A stretch of 64,000 nt of DNA from Apoda limacodes (lineage: Eukaryota; Arthropoda; Insecta; Lepidoptera; Limacodidae): the NCBI GenBank assembly GCA_946406115.1, contig OX291541.1, forward strand, positions 20,491,908 to 20,555,907. The letters run 5' to 3'. A program made the position numbers and the translations under genes. The notes under the pieces are model-generated. The model had not been told where the DNA came from. It ran no database searches and saw nothing but the letters and a program-made list of their open reading frames with translations. This document shows, one piece after another, positions 11,166 through 25,000 of this stretch (position 1 is its first letter; each line of letters starts with the position of its first letter).

Positions 11166-13864
11166 CATAGTGAAAAATCATATGTCTATGGTTGAAACCG
11201 ATTTATTAGTGAATCGATAATACCGACTCAAAAATATCGATATCGTAACATTAGGTGACTAAGAGCATAAAATAATTGATTGAATGATTAATGAATGAGT
11301 AACGAAAATTTATTAAAGAACATAAACATTATTAAAATAAATCGAATAAAACGATCGACTACTAGGTATTTAGACTAAAAAAAAAGATTATTTACGATTT
11401 CTTATTTTGTATCAAAATCCGAACTCTTTTAATATGTCTTATCCGTTCATCAATATTTTTTTACACTATACTAAATAAAAGAAGATGGAAAAGCAACAAC
11501 TAAATAATAACGAAATTAACCGTGGCTCGGTGACTCTCACAATGCCTAATCAACTCATTGAATCAACCAATCAAACCGCTTCGGTGGAGCGGTTTAAATT
11601 AGAAATACCTAGATAGGTTTAGTCTCGTGCATGGTTTGAATTAGAAATAGGAAAGTAATCTAGGCGTGTGTATTTAATGAACAATTGGTAACCTAATAGG
11701 TGATAACATCGTGAAACACTACTCGCTTACCTAATTCAAGAATTTGAAATATTAGTAAACTAACTTAGTCACGGCTCTATTCTAGAGTTAGGTAGGCAAA
11801 TATTATAGATATTTACATAATAATTATTGTAATTCTTTCAGATTTTAGAACTCATGGTTTAAAAGTAAGGGGGAGAGGGCACGAAATCTTCAACTTTTGA
11901 AAAGTTAAAAAGAACCCACAGAATAGGTTACGCGAATGGAAATGGATAAATCTGTATGATGGTGTATTATACTGCTATTATGCTGGAGTTCCCTCTTAGC
12001 AGGAACCTCTTCAGCACTAAAATTAGCAGACTATATTGTGTGAGCGTCATGAAAAAAGTTGCGCTGACCAACAAGCGACCTCCAGACTCCGCCACAGGGT
12101 GTTGAGGCCTGGCTAGTTTTTTATGTAGGAAAATTGTTATTTCGCTGTTTTGTCCCATTTTTCTTTTTATTTATTTTGATGTCCACTTCTAACGTTGTAT
12201 TATTGTCTTGTCGCATTTTTGGAATTTTGTGTTATTTTTATTTATTTTCCTACAGTTGTCTGCGTCCTATTTTTACGGATTTTGCAGTTTCGTTCCAATT
12301 TTGTCTTTTATTTACACTTTTACAAATAATGTTATTTATCTCAAGTTTTGTCAATGTCCCATTTACATTTTATAAATTAATGGCTATTGTTTATCTCCTT
12401 TGTTGTTTAATAATATAGTAATTAGAATTTGTATAATAGGTTAATTTTTAGTTAAGTAAGAAAGTTTAGTTATAAAAGCGAAAATATTTATGATTCTCTC
12501 ATAAATAACACAGTGACCCAAAGGACCCCGATTGATAATGTCGGGGGATTCTTAAATAAATAATAAAAAAAAACCCGGTTATGACACTGGTATAAGTTTT
12601 AGTAACAAACAAACCGACTTTGCATTCATTCTCGTCCCTCAAGAGCCAAGTATACTTTAATTCAGCCTCAGCTGAAACAAAATTCAAAAAAAAATATATT
12701 TCTTTATTTCTTTGTTTTTTTTTCTGTTACTAAATTGTATACTTTAAACTGGCCTTAGTTAAAAGATTCTGTTTAATCTTTGCGATAAGTTAAAAAAAAA
12801 TGAAAAAATTACTAGGCACTTAAAGCCCAGGATAATATTATATAGATTTTTTTTCTATTTTCCGACTTTGTTGTTTCCAATCCGTTATTTATAATATTGT
12901 TTTTGTATTAGTGCACTTTCGGTACTGTAACCTATAGTATGCATGATATGATTACAAAGTTTACAATGTAGATCCGTTTGTTGCCTAAATGTTATAAAGT
13001 AGGTCTTTTGTGATTTTTTTTACCGTTTCATGCCCACCTATACATATACGTAAATTATTTAAAATTAAATATACGTAGGTCCTCGTACCGATAATCTGAT
13101 CAGATTTATTCGTACGTTTAGAGTAACTAAATGACAAGTAGATATCAAAAATTATTCTTGACTAAATTTAATCCCATGAATTCAGTACGAAATATGTAAA
13201 AGTTATTAAAAATTTCAAAATATGAAATTACGTAGATCTTAAACTATACCAATTTTAACTAATACTAAAACCATTTACTTAGATACTTATAAAACCGTCA
13301 GTTACATTAGTGTATAGAGGGTAAAGTAATTTTACAGCTCTATAGATCAAAGCCATAACGCGGTAACTGACAAAATCAATCACCTGCTGTCTGCGGTATA
13401 ATTACTCAATAGCGTTTAAAATACGTGAAGATTGGTAATTTTCCCGTCAGAGCAAATCAGAAATGATGGATACGGGTAAATAAACCATTCTTAAATCAAA
13501 ACGTTGAATGTTGAATCAGACCGAGAGAAGAATATGAAATCAACTTGACCTAGACAATAACAATTTTATTCGTAAAAAATACCTATATTTAATAATTTAT
13601 CGGATTATTTGTATTCCTATTTTTTTATTACTTAGTAACGTTATGATAATGATACAATACAATAATAAAGCGCCATCAAGTGTTCGTTTCGCATAGCATT
13701 CGCATTAATTTTATCACATAACCTATAAGTTAGAATTATTTCCTCCAAACATACATTGAACGCACAAGGTCATTAATCATTTCTTAACATTTGTTTCATC
13801 AGTTACATCGTAACGTAGGTATTGTACACATGTGTACGGAAATAAACATAACTTTGTAAACTTT
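11166..13864. other. Long AT-rich non-coding stretch
   Basis: No confident exon or repeat. 11970-12120 is a GC-richer island ('gcgacctccagactccgcca') that may be an old LINE piece. Open frames at 11967-12158 and 12134-12418 have the composition of chance frames. Confidence 0.35.
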
Positions 13865-13870
13865 ACTTAC

Positions 13871-13960
13871 CGTCTTTACTTCGTTGTTCCCCGACTTCGA
13901 AGTCGACATCGCCTTTATCATCCTGCTGGAATTATCCAATAGGCACTTCTGGATACTCAT
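13871..13960 (-). CDS. Possible first coding exon, unidentified gene
   Basis: On the - strand, ATG at 13958-13960 opens 30 codons ('MSIQKCLLDNSSRMIKAMST' and on to '...NNEVKT') that end exactly before a consensus donor GTAAGT (13865-13870), phase 0. The N terminus is amphipathic with spaced basic residues and could be a mitochondrial targeting peptide, but I do not recognise the protein. The region upstream (14100-14260) is GC-richer. The downstream exons would lie at lower coordinates; none was found with confidence. A chance ATG and donor cannot be excluded. Confidence 0.4.
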
Positions 13961-14224
13961 AGCTCCTTTTTTTATTTAAAACGGCACTATGCACAAAAAT
14001 TTACATTATTGGCACTGCAAGCTGTAGCAAACACGTCACTGTAACACTAACCGAGGACACGTTAGCAACCCATATCATAAAAATCACACAAAACAAGCTA
14101 ACATTTCAGTCAATGGATTCTAAAATACGGGACGTGTTAGGTTATATCCATTGATTTGTCGTAAGAAAGTTTTGATGACACGAGTTTGGCGATAGAACGC
14201 GCGCGTTAACCAACCTCGGTAGAA

Positions 14225-14245
14225 CTCGACTGAAGTCGACTGAGC
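14225..14245 (-). promoter_or_regulatory. Possible core promoter (initiator-like)
   Basis: The - strand reads 'cgctcagtcgacttcagtc', two copies of TCAGT, the arthropod initiator word, within a GC-richer patch about 270 bases upstream of the ATG at 13960. No TATA box is clear. Weak evidence on its own. Confidence 0.25.
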
Positions 14246-14260
14246 GGGGCGAGTGAAGTG

Positions 14261-16796
14261 AAGTTTACGTTATGTATGTATGTGGCCGGTTGAAACGCAG
14301 AAAGGCGCCCCATGCGCTCAATTGGCGGCGCTAACAAAGAACCAGACGAGTTTGTCAAACCATTCATGCCGTCAGCAGACACCTGAGCAAAAAAGAGTTC
14401 ATTGAGATAAGAAGTCTACCATTGTTTAGTTAGCCAACAAAAGCCATGGCCATGGCCAAACAGATTTAGATTAAATCAACTACACTGCTAAATACATATA
14501 TTGATCGAAATTGTAGTTCCCTTACTTAGCCATTTGGTGATAATTCGCACGATTTGGTCAATTTATAACGCTGATATTACATTCAACGTTTTGTGCCAGA
14601 TGTGCATATAATGTAAATCATTTATATAACACTTTTTATGACACATTAAATGTGTACACAAACACGTGTATATTATTCACGCATATAGTACTTATAGCGC
14701 TTATTATGTCAGCATGTTCCGGGCTAACGTTATTAAGGAGGTTTTGATAAAATATCAGCATATTATATAAATAGAATACTCATCTGGGTATGGAATGCTC
14801 AGATTGTTAATCGTTACAAAGCACTTACTTATTTTTTTTTTGATGCCAACTCTTAAGTCTATTAAAAGTTTATATCCAGACGATAATACGAAAACAATTG
14901 TATACAATGAATTTTATTAAGCTTCTCGGTTTACATGTTAATATATATGTTTAGATATTTATTTCAATGTGTAACCTGAAGGTTTTGATTTTTCTCGGCC
15001 CACATAACTAAATTTCTATACCCAAATCCCCTACTTAACAAAAGAACTACAATTGTATAAATGAGTCCCTAACGCCGAAATTGTAAATTTTATAGTACCG
15101 CAAATTTGATGATGGATGAGAGAGTTCTTTGTTACATCCAATTTTTGATCTAGAACGGATTATATTCATAAAATTCATCGCTATGAAATTTGGAAGAAAA
15201 AAATTATTAAAAAACTAGTATAAATATGACCCATTTTCTTTACCGGGACTTGCTTGACATTTTTATATGAATTTGTGTATACACATATAGACATGTATTA
15301 TATTATATACAAATGAAATTATGTATTATCATCAGATCTACGACGAGGATTAACAAATCTCAAAGGAATTTCTTCAAGGCTACGTTTCAGTTTACTTTTA
15401 CACTCTGCCAAATGATTATCGCCCGGTAAAGTTGATTTTTAGACAGTTTAGATTAGAAAGTTAATTTTCAAACCGACAGGAGTGATTCCTAACCTATGAG
15501 AGTGTAAGTAATTCAACTTAACAGTTGGAAATTACCCTGAACTGATTAGTCAGTCAGTCAGTTTTTTCTTTTACATATAACAATGACCTTATATATATAG
15601 ATCTTTGTATAATTTCTACCACTAATATTAGTAAAGCAGTATAGTACTAACTAAACTATAAAGTTTTATTTGCATGATAGATATAAGAACAGAATTGAGG
15701 ATAAGTATTGCTACATCGTTTACCTTTGAAAATCACAAGGAACTCACACAAAATGTTTTATTACTATAAGCCTATTCTTCTTTACGGGACCTTAAGAGAG
15801 CGTTTTTATTTCTTAATGGCTGCATTAACAGATCTTTTTAAAGTATCGTAATAAAAAGACAAACAGAAAAGACAGACAAACTTACTTTGGTGTATAAAGT
15901 ATATGTGTGTGTTTAACCAATTACATACTCTAACATATTATTTTGTCCAGAACACATTATTTCTGTAAATTATCCTTCTGTATTTCCTCATTCATATTTA
16001 TAGTTGTTTATACATAGTACTATTTTGAAGACTAAAATTGATTTCATTGTTTTCTTCAAGTATATACTTAACTCAGCATGTAACATAGAAATAGCTATAT
16101 TTATTTTAATTAATGCTAAAAGATTAAAATCTAAACACACCTGTAATTTGAGTAGCCTTTTTTTTATTAAGCAATCTATTATTTTCTTAAACAAAACTTA
16201 TGAAATCATTTTAACTTTAATTTTAATCAAAAGAGGTATTGTATCTGTGATTAAGGCACAAGATTGTCACAAAAGCTTTTATGGACATAAGAAAGTATTA
16301 AATAATACCAGTGTTACTATTTGTCCATTAACTATAATTTCAAAACTAGTAAATGTATTTGATTGCATTCTTTCCTAGGAAGGAAGCCTTAAAGTAATAT
16401 TGTGTTACGTAAACCAGCTGGCACACGTAAACTAGGTCGGATTTAACTTAAATGGCTTAACTTTAGCTAAGATTTCAACTTTATGACAAAGAGTTCTCTT
16501 ATGAACTTACTACCCTCTCTCCCTTTGGTTGCATTAGTTTGCACGTGTATAATTAGAATAATCTTTTGTAAAACTCCAGGTGCTTTTGTGAATTTCCTCA
16601 CATTTTAACACCCAAAACTATTTTTGACAGAAGGTTTACCCTTAGGACCTAAGGTTGCTTATCGACAATAGTCCAAAGATGTGATGAAAGTAAGAACGTA
16701 TGACTTACAAATGAAGTGCCTCCTCCAAGAATGATAAGTAGCAAATGGAAATCTGATAAATATAAAGATAAGCAGGCGTGAAATAATGTATGTATT
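14261..16796. other. Non-coding AT-rich stretch
   Basis: Long AT-rich open frames at 15988-16378 on both strands have low-complexity composition (Ile, Lys, Leu, Asn) and look like chance. No repeat shared with the rest of the window was seen. Confidence 0.35.
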
Positions 16797-17045
16797 TTAA
16801 TAGTATCTTACTAATATTATAGTTGTGAAAGTTTCTATGTCTGGATGGATGTTTGTTACTCAATCAAGCTTTAACCACTGGACGCATCGGGATGAAATTC
16901 CATTGGATTGTCATACATATAGGTTAGGTCCTGAAATAGCCCATATGGCTACTTTTTATCTCGAAAAATTCAATAGTTCCCGCGTGAATAACAGAGTTTA
17001 AAGAACAATAGATGTAGCCATAACTTGCAAACTTCATTAGTATAA
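16797..17045 (+). repeat. Dispersed repeat E copy
   Basis: Starts 'ttactaatattatagttgtg' with 'gtttctatgtctggatggat', then 'aaccactggacgcatcggga'. Same family as 905-1085 and, reversed, 25215-25352. Confidence 0.55.
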
Positions 17046-17079
17046 TTAAGGAGTTCCACGCTGATAAACGAATTCAGGG

Positions 17080-17208
17080 TGGACGGGGCCGCTGGCAAAG
17101 TCTAGTCTGTAATAGTTTTGCTAGTGGGCTCCTTCAGAGTCTCGCCTCAAAAAGCCTGGTGAAGTAGTAATGGCTGCAACAGCCAACTGCATAGTCAGTC
17201 AGAAAAAA
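17080..17208 (+). mobile_element. LINE or SINE 3'-tail fragment ending in A run
   Basis: 'ggtgaagtagtaatggctgc' and 'aacagccaactgcatagtca' are followed by an A run at about 17201-17209. The same tail with its own A run is at 52436-52491, so this is a retrotransposed 3' end. The parent element is not in the window. Confidence 0.6.
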
Positions 17209-19779
17209 AAAATCATACGAAACAGCCTGGGGCTTTTTGGATACTCTAAGCTATCATATCCAATTGTTAAAATCTTACAGGATTAGTAATTTGGCCTTCT
17301 TATGATTAGTTCCCTAGATCAACTCCTGTGAGAATTCTCAATCGAGATAATCTTATAAATTAATCTAAGACATCAAAAAATATCATATCAGCCGTTAATG
17401 CGTTTTGGAGTAAAATATCCAAACATCTCCAGAAACTTTCATGTCATTTAATAAAAGATAAGGTAGGTAATGGGATTCACAAAGATGCTACTAGATTATG
17501 TTGTAGTTTTATATCTTCAAAACTACTTATGTAGAAACCTACAGAAGGACTTTCGTTCTTAGTTTTTAATATTTTATCCTTAATTTCAAACCAGAGAAAC
17601 TGGCACTACAATATGCATGTATTCACAATTGAATACATGAAAAGAAATAAAAAATGACAACCATTATCTTAAACAAAGACAACAGATTTCAGTCACATTT
17701 TCAGAAAACAAAGCATCTAATAATACTCTTTTCATTTCCATAACACATACCGCCGAAACAAATCACCAAGGTTGAACAAATCCTAAGCTGACACGCTATT
17801 GTTAATCCACATCCTCTGTCGAGAACGATCGGCAAAGTCATTTAGTCAACTTATTACCATGAATAATGCAACCGTGAGATAACAACACTTCAGCAGCGAG
17901 CTGTTAGACGGCATTATCATAATGCGACATTCCCACAACACAAACGTTGCGACCTAATTTGCTTAACTGCTATATCAACATTTTTTTTTTTTTTACGGGA
18001 AATGCTAATTTTCTACTTTTAGCACTTGTGATGCTGAAAGATTGATTCCGGTTGAATCCGGTTTGTAATTTTGTAATGGAATTATAGATATTTATAAGAT
18101 TAATATCAGACTTGATCAAGATAAAAATATATATTTTCATTCATTTATTTCTGAATTATTTTTATTTTAGTTTATTTCTAAGTTATTTTTTTAATTATTT
18201 TTAATTTACTTTTACTTATGTTAAATAATTAAATAAAGAAACGATATTTGTTTGCCTGGTAAAACAATTCAGTTTACTAAAAAAACTTCTACAAATTTGT
18301 TTCTTATTATTTCATTAATTTTTAATATCACATCAAAGATAAAATGTAAGATAATATTTTTACCTGATTTCTGCGCATTTTTAGCAGAAGCTTTAGTACA
18401 CGTCAATGAACCGCACTAATCTGTTTGAACAATGAAAAGGTTAGTCTTATTAATCCATATTTATTTATTACGAAAATAAACGATAAGCCAGCTAGGTGCC
18501 AGTATCTGCGTAGATAGAAATTTTAAATAAATAATATGTACTTTTAGTTCCTGCCATAGGCACGTCTCCAATGAATACGGCATTATTAATATCTTGAATT
18601 TATAACAGTTTGAAAGCTTCTGACTATTTATGTGAAAATCTAATTGCACTAAAAAGTGGCTTCTAATTCACGTCTAATGGCCTTTACACATGAAGCTATA
18701 ATATAAATCAAAGTGTCAAAGTATATGCATACTAAACAAGAATATATACATTACAACTGCATGACTACATCATTTAAAGAATATCTTAATATTATATGTC
18801 TTGCTAGATGGTTATATTAATATACACTTAGGCATAGCTACGGATGTGATGGGCTTAAATTTACAGAATTTTACAATTGTATAATTGTAACATTTTGTGG
18901 AGTTTTAGGTAACTGTTTCGCTTCTAAAATTGCCATCTACCAAACGATACACGAAAATACTTGGCATTAGACTAAAGAGGCACTTCACAAACTGTTTTGT
19001 TTTAAGGCATGCGTTTTAGTTTCATTACAAAACTCAAGATGGCTCTGTTTTACTGAATTTTGCAACATGTGAAGCAAAAATAGTGACGTAAATTTGTTTA
19101 TCATCTTCATCATTCACTCATTCACACAGTCGCACCATGTTTAGTTCAAACTGTCACGCGAAAAGCACATGTCGCATATCAATGTACTACTATCAACAAA
19201 TGTAAGAAGATATCGTTCGCTTGGAAATATTTTGTAAGCATTGTTTTGTATTGACTCTTTGTTTTTAGCTTCATGCATATTTATTGTATCTTAATTTATT
19301 TGCAATAACTTATTTTGTGTTCAAGATAACTTACCGTTATCACTTCGTTTTCACCGTGTGTTTAGAGGAACCGTGATGGCATTGTTTTTTTTTAAATAAT
19401 ATTTCTCAGTCGTTTTTGATGTAATGATATTCGAACACTCATGAAAATAATCATCATTTTCTGAATGCTAATAAATTTGCTTCTTGTGATTTCGTGCTAA
19501 GTACTTACCTTCTTTACACCCAACCCAAATATTCCCTCTCACGATGTGGGAAGTTGCGCCAAAAGACGAATTTTAGTAGATAATTATTTACATCCATTGT
19601 CTCTATATTCACTGAGGTTTTAACCATTTGAGATTTAAGCCACAGATTAAAGAAAGTTACTATATAGTATATCCAAGATGGACATCTACCCTAGTACGTC
19701 GCTGCCCTTTTGAACCATAGTACTTAACTGAAATCTTCACAGGATAGGTATGTGTTATGACGAATTATAAAAAGTATCA
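17209..19779. other. Non-coding stretch; nothing firm
   Basis: AT-rich. Isolated donor-like words on the - strand (about 18360, 19328 and 19506) have no convincing open exon attached. Confidence 0.35.
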
Positions 19780-20045
19780 GTTTTCAGCCTCATACGTCCT
19801 GACTGTTGGGGCAGGGCCTACCCTCACAGAGGTTGATTTGGACCATAGTCCATTAAGCAGGTCGAGTGCGGGTTGTGGACTCCACATACGCCTTTTTTTT
19901 GACGTATGCAAATGTCCTCACATATTTTTCCTAAACTGAAAAGCCAGTGGAGTAAATAATCAATCTACTTGAGAAATTAAGACTCATTGGTACCTCAGGA
20001 CGCGTGGCGAAATCAAACCCCTAGGACACCACCGACTCAATCGAT
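19780..20045 (-). mobile_element. SINE family B copy
   Basis: 'gactgttggggcagggccta', 'ccctcacagaggttgatttg', 'gacgtatgcaaatgtcctca' and 'ggacaccaccgactcaatcg' parallel 4140-4445 in order. Confidence 0.6.
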
Positions 20046-20126
20046 AAACAGTATGAAAAGTAAATATTTTCTTCATACAAGCCTTTTTTTCAATTCTTTT
20101 TTGTTTTGATCTATAATGTTAAAAAT

Positions 20127-20830
20127 CGGTCAAGTACGAGTTGGACTACACGGACCGGTGAAGACCGAGTAATATTGGCGGTCAGTTATTCGGCTCGTGT
20201 ACACGTTCTCGTTGTAACCAATTCATCACTACGCGTAATTTACTACTGATTTATTTGTCCGGCGTCCATTGAAAAACGGACGTCTACAAGGGCTCTAAGG
20301 TACTAACACACAAAAGTAATATGTTAGTTTATGGAACAAAAATTGATAAACGCATAGTAGTAACAATCGTTATGCAACAGCAAAATGGAGGTGCGCAAAA
20401 CAACTACAGTAGACAAATTTTTAAATATTTTTGTTTTACTTTAGTGTTTAAACTACATTCAGTCAAAGTTTGAAGCTTCCATGCATTTCTGTTTTTACGA
20501 TAAAACAAAAAGTTAAACCCCCATAAAGAAGGTTCTCTTAAAACCATAGACTTAATAGGTTGTCCTGTCCAGATTTGTAAGTAAAGAACTATTTTCTGTA
20601 TTCCTTTTTAAATTTAAGGTAGTTAACTTTCTTCAATAACTTAAAATTTATAAAAGATAGACCCTTAGAACTTCTTTATCATTAGCTGTGTCACACGGTA
20701 CAGATTGCAAAACTTTTTTTTAAATTTTTTAAAGACGGACAGACAGGCAAACGAGTGATCCTGTAAGTGTTCCGCTGTTTTGTTGGCACATGTCTATACT
20801 TATGTTAACTTTTTGGTATGGTACCCTAAA
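20127..20830 (+). repeat. Degraded repeat G-like copy
   Basis: Begins 'aatcggtcaagtacgagttg' and ends with 'agacggacagacaggcaaac' and 'ggtatggtaccctaaatt', the two termini of repeat G. The middle is diverged, and a foreign segment 'ttgtccggcgtccattgaaa' (20249-20268) is included. Confidence 0.45.
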
Positions 20831-21364
20831 TTAAATTACAAATGTCTTAGTATATCTATATAGTTAGCCGTATCTAAACAATTGTAGATAATATTGTTAA
20901 TGGACTTACAAGATTAAATCAAAGAGTTTTTTCGGTACAATATGTATCATCTTCTCCTTACTAGTAAACATTAAATTTAACAAATTAAATTTAAAAATAA
21001 TTTGGTGCATACTTTTATAAATAAAACATTGTTGGCGCCATTTTTTGTTTTTCTCTTCTTTTATTTTGTCTGCATCATGTGCGTACCTCAAAACGATGTC
21101 CCTAATCCACAAACCCTACGAAAAAGGGCAACTTTTTTTAGAGTTGTACGCTCAGTAAATTAGAAAAAAAAAAACTTTAAATTCTTCATTGCTACAGGCC
21201 TACACAAATTCAGTTGAGCGTGTCGCTACTGCCTATGGAATATTTTGATACCTGCTTTCTTCAGTAGGTGTTTTTCAATATAATATTAATGCTCGTTTTC
21301 ACTAACTGTAAAAATAGTTCTGTTGATCAAAAATTACCGGCTGTGATTTAAGCTAAGCTAATTT
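20831..21364. other. Non-coding upstream of MTHFS
   Basis: Nothing recognised. A promoter for MTHFS could lie between here and 21946, but no clear core element was found. Confidence 0.3.
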
Positions 21365-21545
21365 GAATAAATAAATATTTTTAAGAGTACACACCACGCT
21401 ATCTGATCTCAAAGTAAGCAAAGCTTGTACTATGGATACCAGACAACAGATACAAATACATATATGCACTTTTGTTTGTAAAACTCATGCCCCTTTATTC
21501 AGAAGTTGGGTCATTACCCACTTAGCCACAAAGCCCTTTATTTAT
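21365..21545 (-). mobile_element. SINE family A copy, 5' of MTHFS
   Basis: Contains 'aagcttgtactatggatacc', 'agacaacagatacaaataca', and the degraded head 'cattacccacttagccacaa'. The open frame starting at 21432 begins inside this SINE and is not a gene. Confidence 0.65.
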
Positions 21546-21946
21546 AAACCATCGTTCATAAAGAAAGCACTGACCAGATATTTTGTTTTCTCTGCATTAA
21601 CATTAAATATTTCTTCTATTAACTTGACAAAAAATAACCTACAAATAAGTATACAATACAGCAAAATAAAATCGAGTGGAATTAGTAGTTGTTGTGGAAA
21701 ACGAACAATTTTTTTTTCCTTTTCATTAATGCATTATTTCATTTTCGTTTTCAATGAGAAATTTATTGTCTTACGGAGAAGAATATGCTTATTCCAAAAA
21801 AAAAACATTTTATGTCTTGGGCACGTACTTTGTTATTACTTTCAACAATAGATTGCACAACTTAGTTTTTTCTATTTATTCAGCTCTTACTTTCTTATTA
21901 ATATTTATTTGTTATTATCGATTTTTTTTTAAGAAAAATCATCACA

Positions 21947-22063
21947 ATGAGTCCGTTAAAACCACATCCTGCAAAGATGCTGCTTCGGAGCGAGATCTCA
22001 TCCCGTATCGCTGCAATGACGACTGAGGAAAAGCGACGACAATCACAAATTATATATGAAAAG
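21947..22063 (+). CDS. MTHFS: MTHFS coding exon 1
   Basis: 39 codons from ATG to '...IIYEK', followed by the donor GTCAGT (phase 0). The residues match the N-terminal helix of the family (basic, with 'EEKRRQS'). The donor has C at +3, so it is a little weak. Confidence 0.88.
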
Positions 22064-25000
22064 GTCAGTGTTTTAATTATTAATTATATCACATTTACCT
22101 TAATTATCTCCCTCGCAGCCTAGTTGGTAGTGTGGCCGGCTGCTGTGCAGAGGGTGTGAGTTCGATTCCCGCACTGGACAAACATTTATGTGATAAAAAT
22201 TTGTGTTTGTCATGGGTCTTGGTGTATTTATGTATGATATGTATATATTTACAAAAAAAAGCAATTATGTATTATTATTATTTTTATAGCACCAAGGTGG
22301 CAAACAAGTACACGGTCCGCCTAATGGTAAGCGGTCACCGTGGCCTTGGAACACCAGGGTTATCACTCGCGCGTTGCCGACTCTTCAAAAATCTCAAACT
22401 GAAACCGCACTGTACGCGGCCATTTCGGTTCTAGAGAGTGAGAATGAATTCCCTGCCGATGGCGATAAATACACAAATATGTATCCGTTGTCTGGTATCC
22501 ATAACCCAAGCTTTGCTTACTTTGGGGTCAGACGGCGCTGTGTGTAATGTCCAAAAATATTTATTTATTATCCATTATGGAAAATCCAGTAAAATATTAG
22601 TAGATGCAAGGTTTTTTTAATGTCAATAAAAATATCGATATATTTATCGACACCAGTTTTAATATCATTTGTAAATTAAGGGAAAATTGCCTGCTTTGAA
22701 CTAAAGTTTCCATCACGAGCGGGAGGGTGAATGATTCTCTAAATCTAATGGTAATCGTTTTCAATTCGATGACCAGGGCCTCGATTACGTAAGTTGTTGC
22801 TGACAATTCTCGATAGAAATAAGATGTACATTGCGGTTTCGCGACAATCGATGAATTTCATACGAAATTTCAAATGCGCAATGTATATCTTATTTCCATG
22901 GATTTCAAACGAGAATTATTAGCAAAAACTTTTCGTAATCGACACACAGTTCCATTGAGAAAAATAACTCATACAATCGAACGATTGTCTGAATCCAATG
23001 ATAATCATTTTCAAGTCTATGCCCATGACAATTAAGAAAAATAACTAATATAATACCTATATACACAGAATTATAGACAGAAAACACCAAAAATTATTTT
23101 GCTGCCGCTGCGCGTGTAGGTATTTTATTCTACACAGTACACAATATACGTACGGCAATAGTAATCAACTTAAAAACTATAAAAATTAGAGTTATAATAT
23201 TGCCTTGCGGGTCGGAGCAGCTCGTAGGTATTCAGCATCTCCTCGCAGCAATAAATAGGACTTCAGTCAACCTAGACTGTAATTTCCGGTTCAAGATTCC
23301 TAATTCAAACTTTCTTTTACCCATCGTTCACCAGTTCTACGACCTTATGTGACCCACACAGTCGTACTTCAGCTATAGTGCAACCACAAACCTAGGACTG
23401 GTACGCTACGCTAGTACAACTAACTTTTCTGATCTGGTGGTCATAAATCAAAACTACAGTCGCCATATTGAAATGTGTGAACTTACAACGACACTAGCGC
23501 CAAACACCCAAGGTCAGAAAAGTTTTTTTGCACTGTAACTTACTCTGTAAGCTACGGGTATGTATGTAGAAACGGTAAACGTTAACGTTAAAGGGGCGCT
23601 GAAGATTGTTGCAATCACGTAACGATCCATATTTATAAAGAAAAGTTAATTACTGCGAATAACTAAAAAACTTAAGAACCGATTTTTAAAAAACATTTTT
23701 CGCCAATAACTTATACGTAGTAAAACATATACACCTAAGAACTTACATACATTTTTACCATCGACACCCCGCTTAATTGTTTTATTCCTTTGTTTAATGT
23801 ACGTAGCTACCCTTGAAAAAATATCTTAATTTTATTACAAAACTATTTGTCGGTTACAGCAAAAGACGGCGGAGTTATAAGCCTGTAAAATACGGACGAA
23901 CGGAAGGACGAACATAACATTAAACAACTATAAGAGTTCCTTTTTTAATATTCCCCTTTTTTCTTATATTTTTATGTGAGTTTTGGTCATGTTCTTTTTT
24001 TAATTTTTAGTCATCTTAATAATGCATCATTAAGTCGGCCGTGGTCAATGCCTGGAAAGGAGAAGGAAATATAAAAACTGGCCTACTTGAAATTGACTTT
24101 CAAAAACGTTCATTTTAATACTATATATTTATATAGTGGTTGTATGTTTTAGGTGATCAATCACCCCTGGTACAAGTGCTCCAATAGGATAGCTGTGTAC
24201 ATGAGCACAGAGTTGGAAGTGGATACTGCTCCTCTATTGGAACACATCAAGGCTCGAGGAGCAGCAGCTTTTTTACCCCAATACGCTGGAGGTCACATGA
24301 AAATGCTGAGGTTGCAGTCAGGTGATGAAAAGGATATGGAGGTGACTAAGCATGGCATCGCTCAGCATTCGAAAGAGCAGGAGAGAGAAGATGCGTTAGA
24401 CCACGGTAAGCAAATTTGGTGTTATATATAAAATGCTAACTATACTTTGCCAGCAGTTCCGCCTGCCCTAAATTCGGTTATCGGCGTGGAACTCCTTAAT
24501 TAATTAATTAGTTATACCAATGAACTGCTATACCATGCTATAGGTGCAGCAATAGTTCGCTTCACCATGTTATATTCCCACAGGAACTTTTGAATTTTTG
24601 GGATAAAAACCGGCCAAATGCGAGTTAGACTCGCGCACCGAGGGTTCCGTACCTACCACCATTTACGTTATTTTTAAACACAAACAAAAATATTTTTATA
24701 TTTGAGTTGATTGAATGAAACGTAAATTGCGGTTTACGATTTATGACGTATTAAAAAAAAACTACTTACTAGATCTCGTTCAAACCACTTTTCGGTGGAA
24801 GTTTGCATGGTAATATTTTTTCTCTTATTTAAGAAGTAACAGAAGACACACATTGTACCACTTTGAAGTGTCTCTCGCGCAAACTATTCAGTTTAGAAAA
24901 AAATGATATTAGAAACCTCAATATCATTTTTAAAGACCTATTCATAGATACTCCACACGTATGGGTTTGATGAAAAAAAATGTTTGAGTTTCAATTCTAA

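Noticed and set aside
12134..12418. 94-codon hydrophobic frame that looks like a membrane protein
   Set aside because: T-rich DNA gives Phe/Leu/Ile runs in any frame; no start context or family signal.
15325..15432. A - strand open stretch of about 36 codons ending in TAA, preceded by an acceptor-like 'tttggcag'
   Set aside because: Too short to distinguish from chance in AT-rich DNA; no neighbouring exon or protein recognised.
15988..16378. Overlapping open frames on both strands (68 and 124 codons)
   Set aside because: Composition is dominated by Ile, Leu, Lys and Asn as expected of AT-rich random sequence; no splice or homology support.
19328..19400. - strand 'gaagtgataacg|gtaagt' resembling the exon end at 13871
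   Set aside because: A stop codon lies seven codons upstream in the needed frame with no ATG or acceptor between; likely coincidence.
21432..21851. 139-codon frame just upstream of MTHFS
   Set aside because: It starts inside a reversed SINE and has no recognisable domain.
22113..22170. Possible tRNA gene
   Set aside because: A and B boxes are present but the sequence cannot form a normal cloverleaf and is followed by a SINE body.
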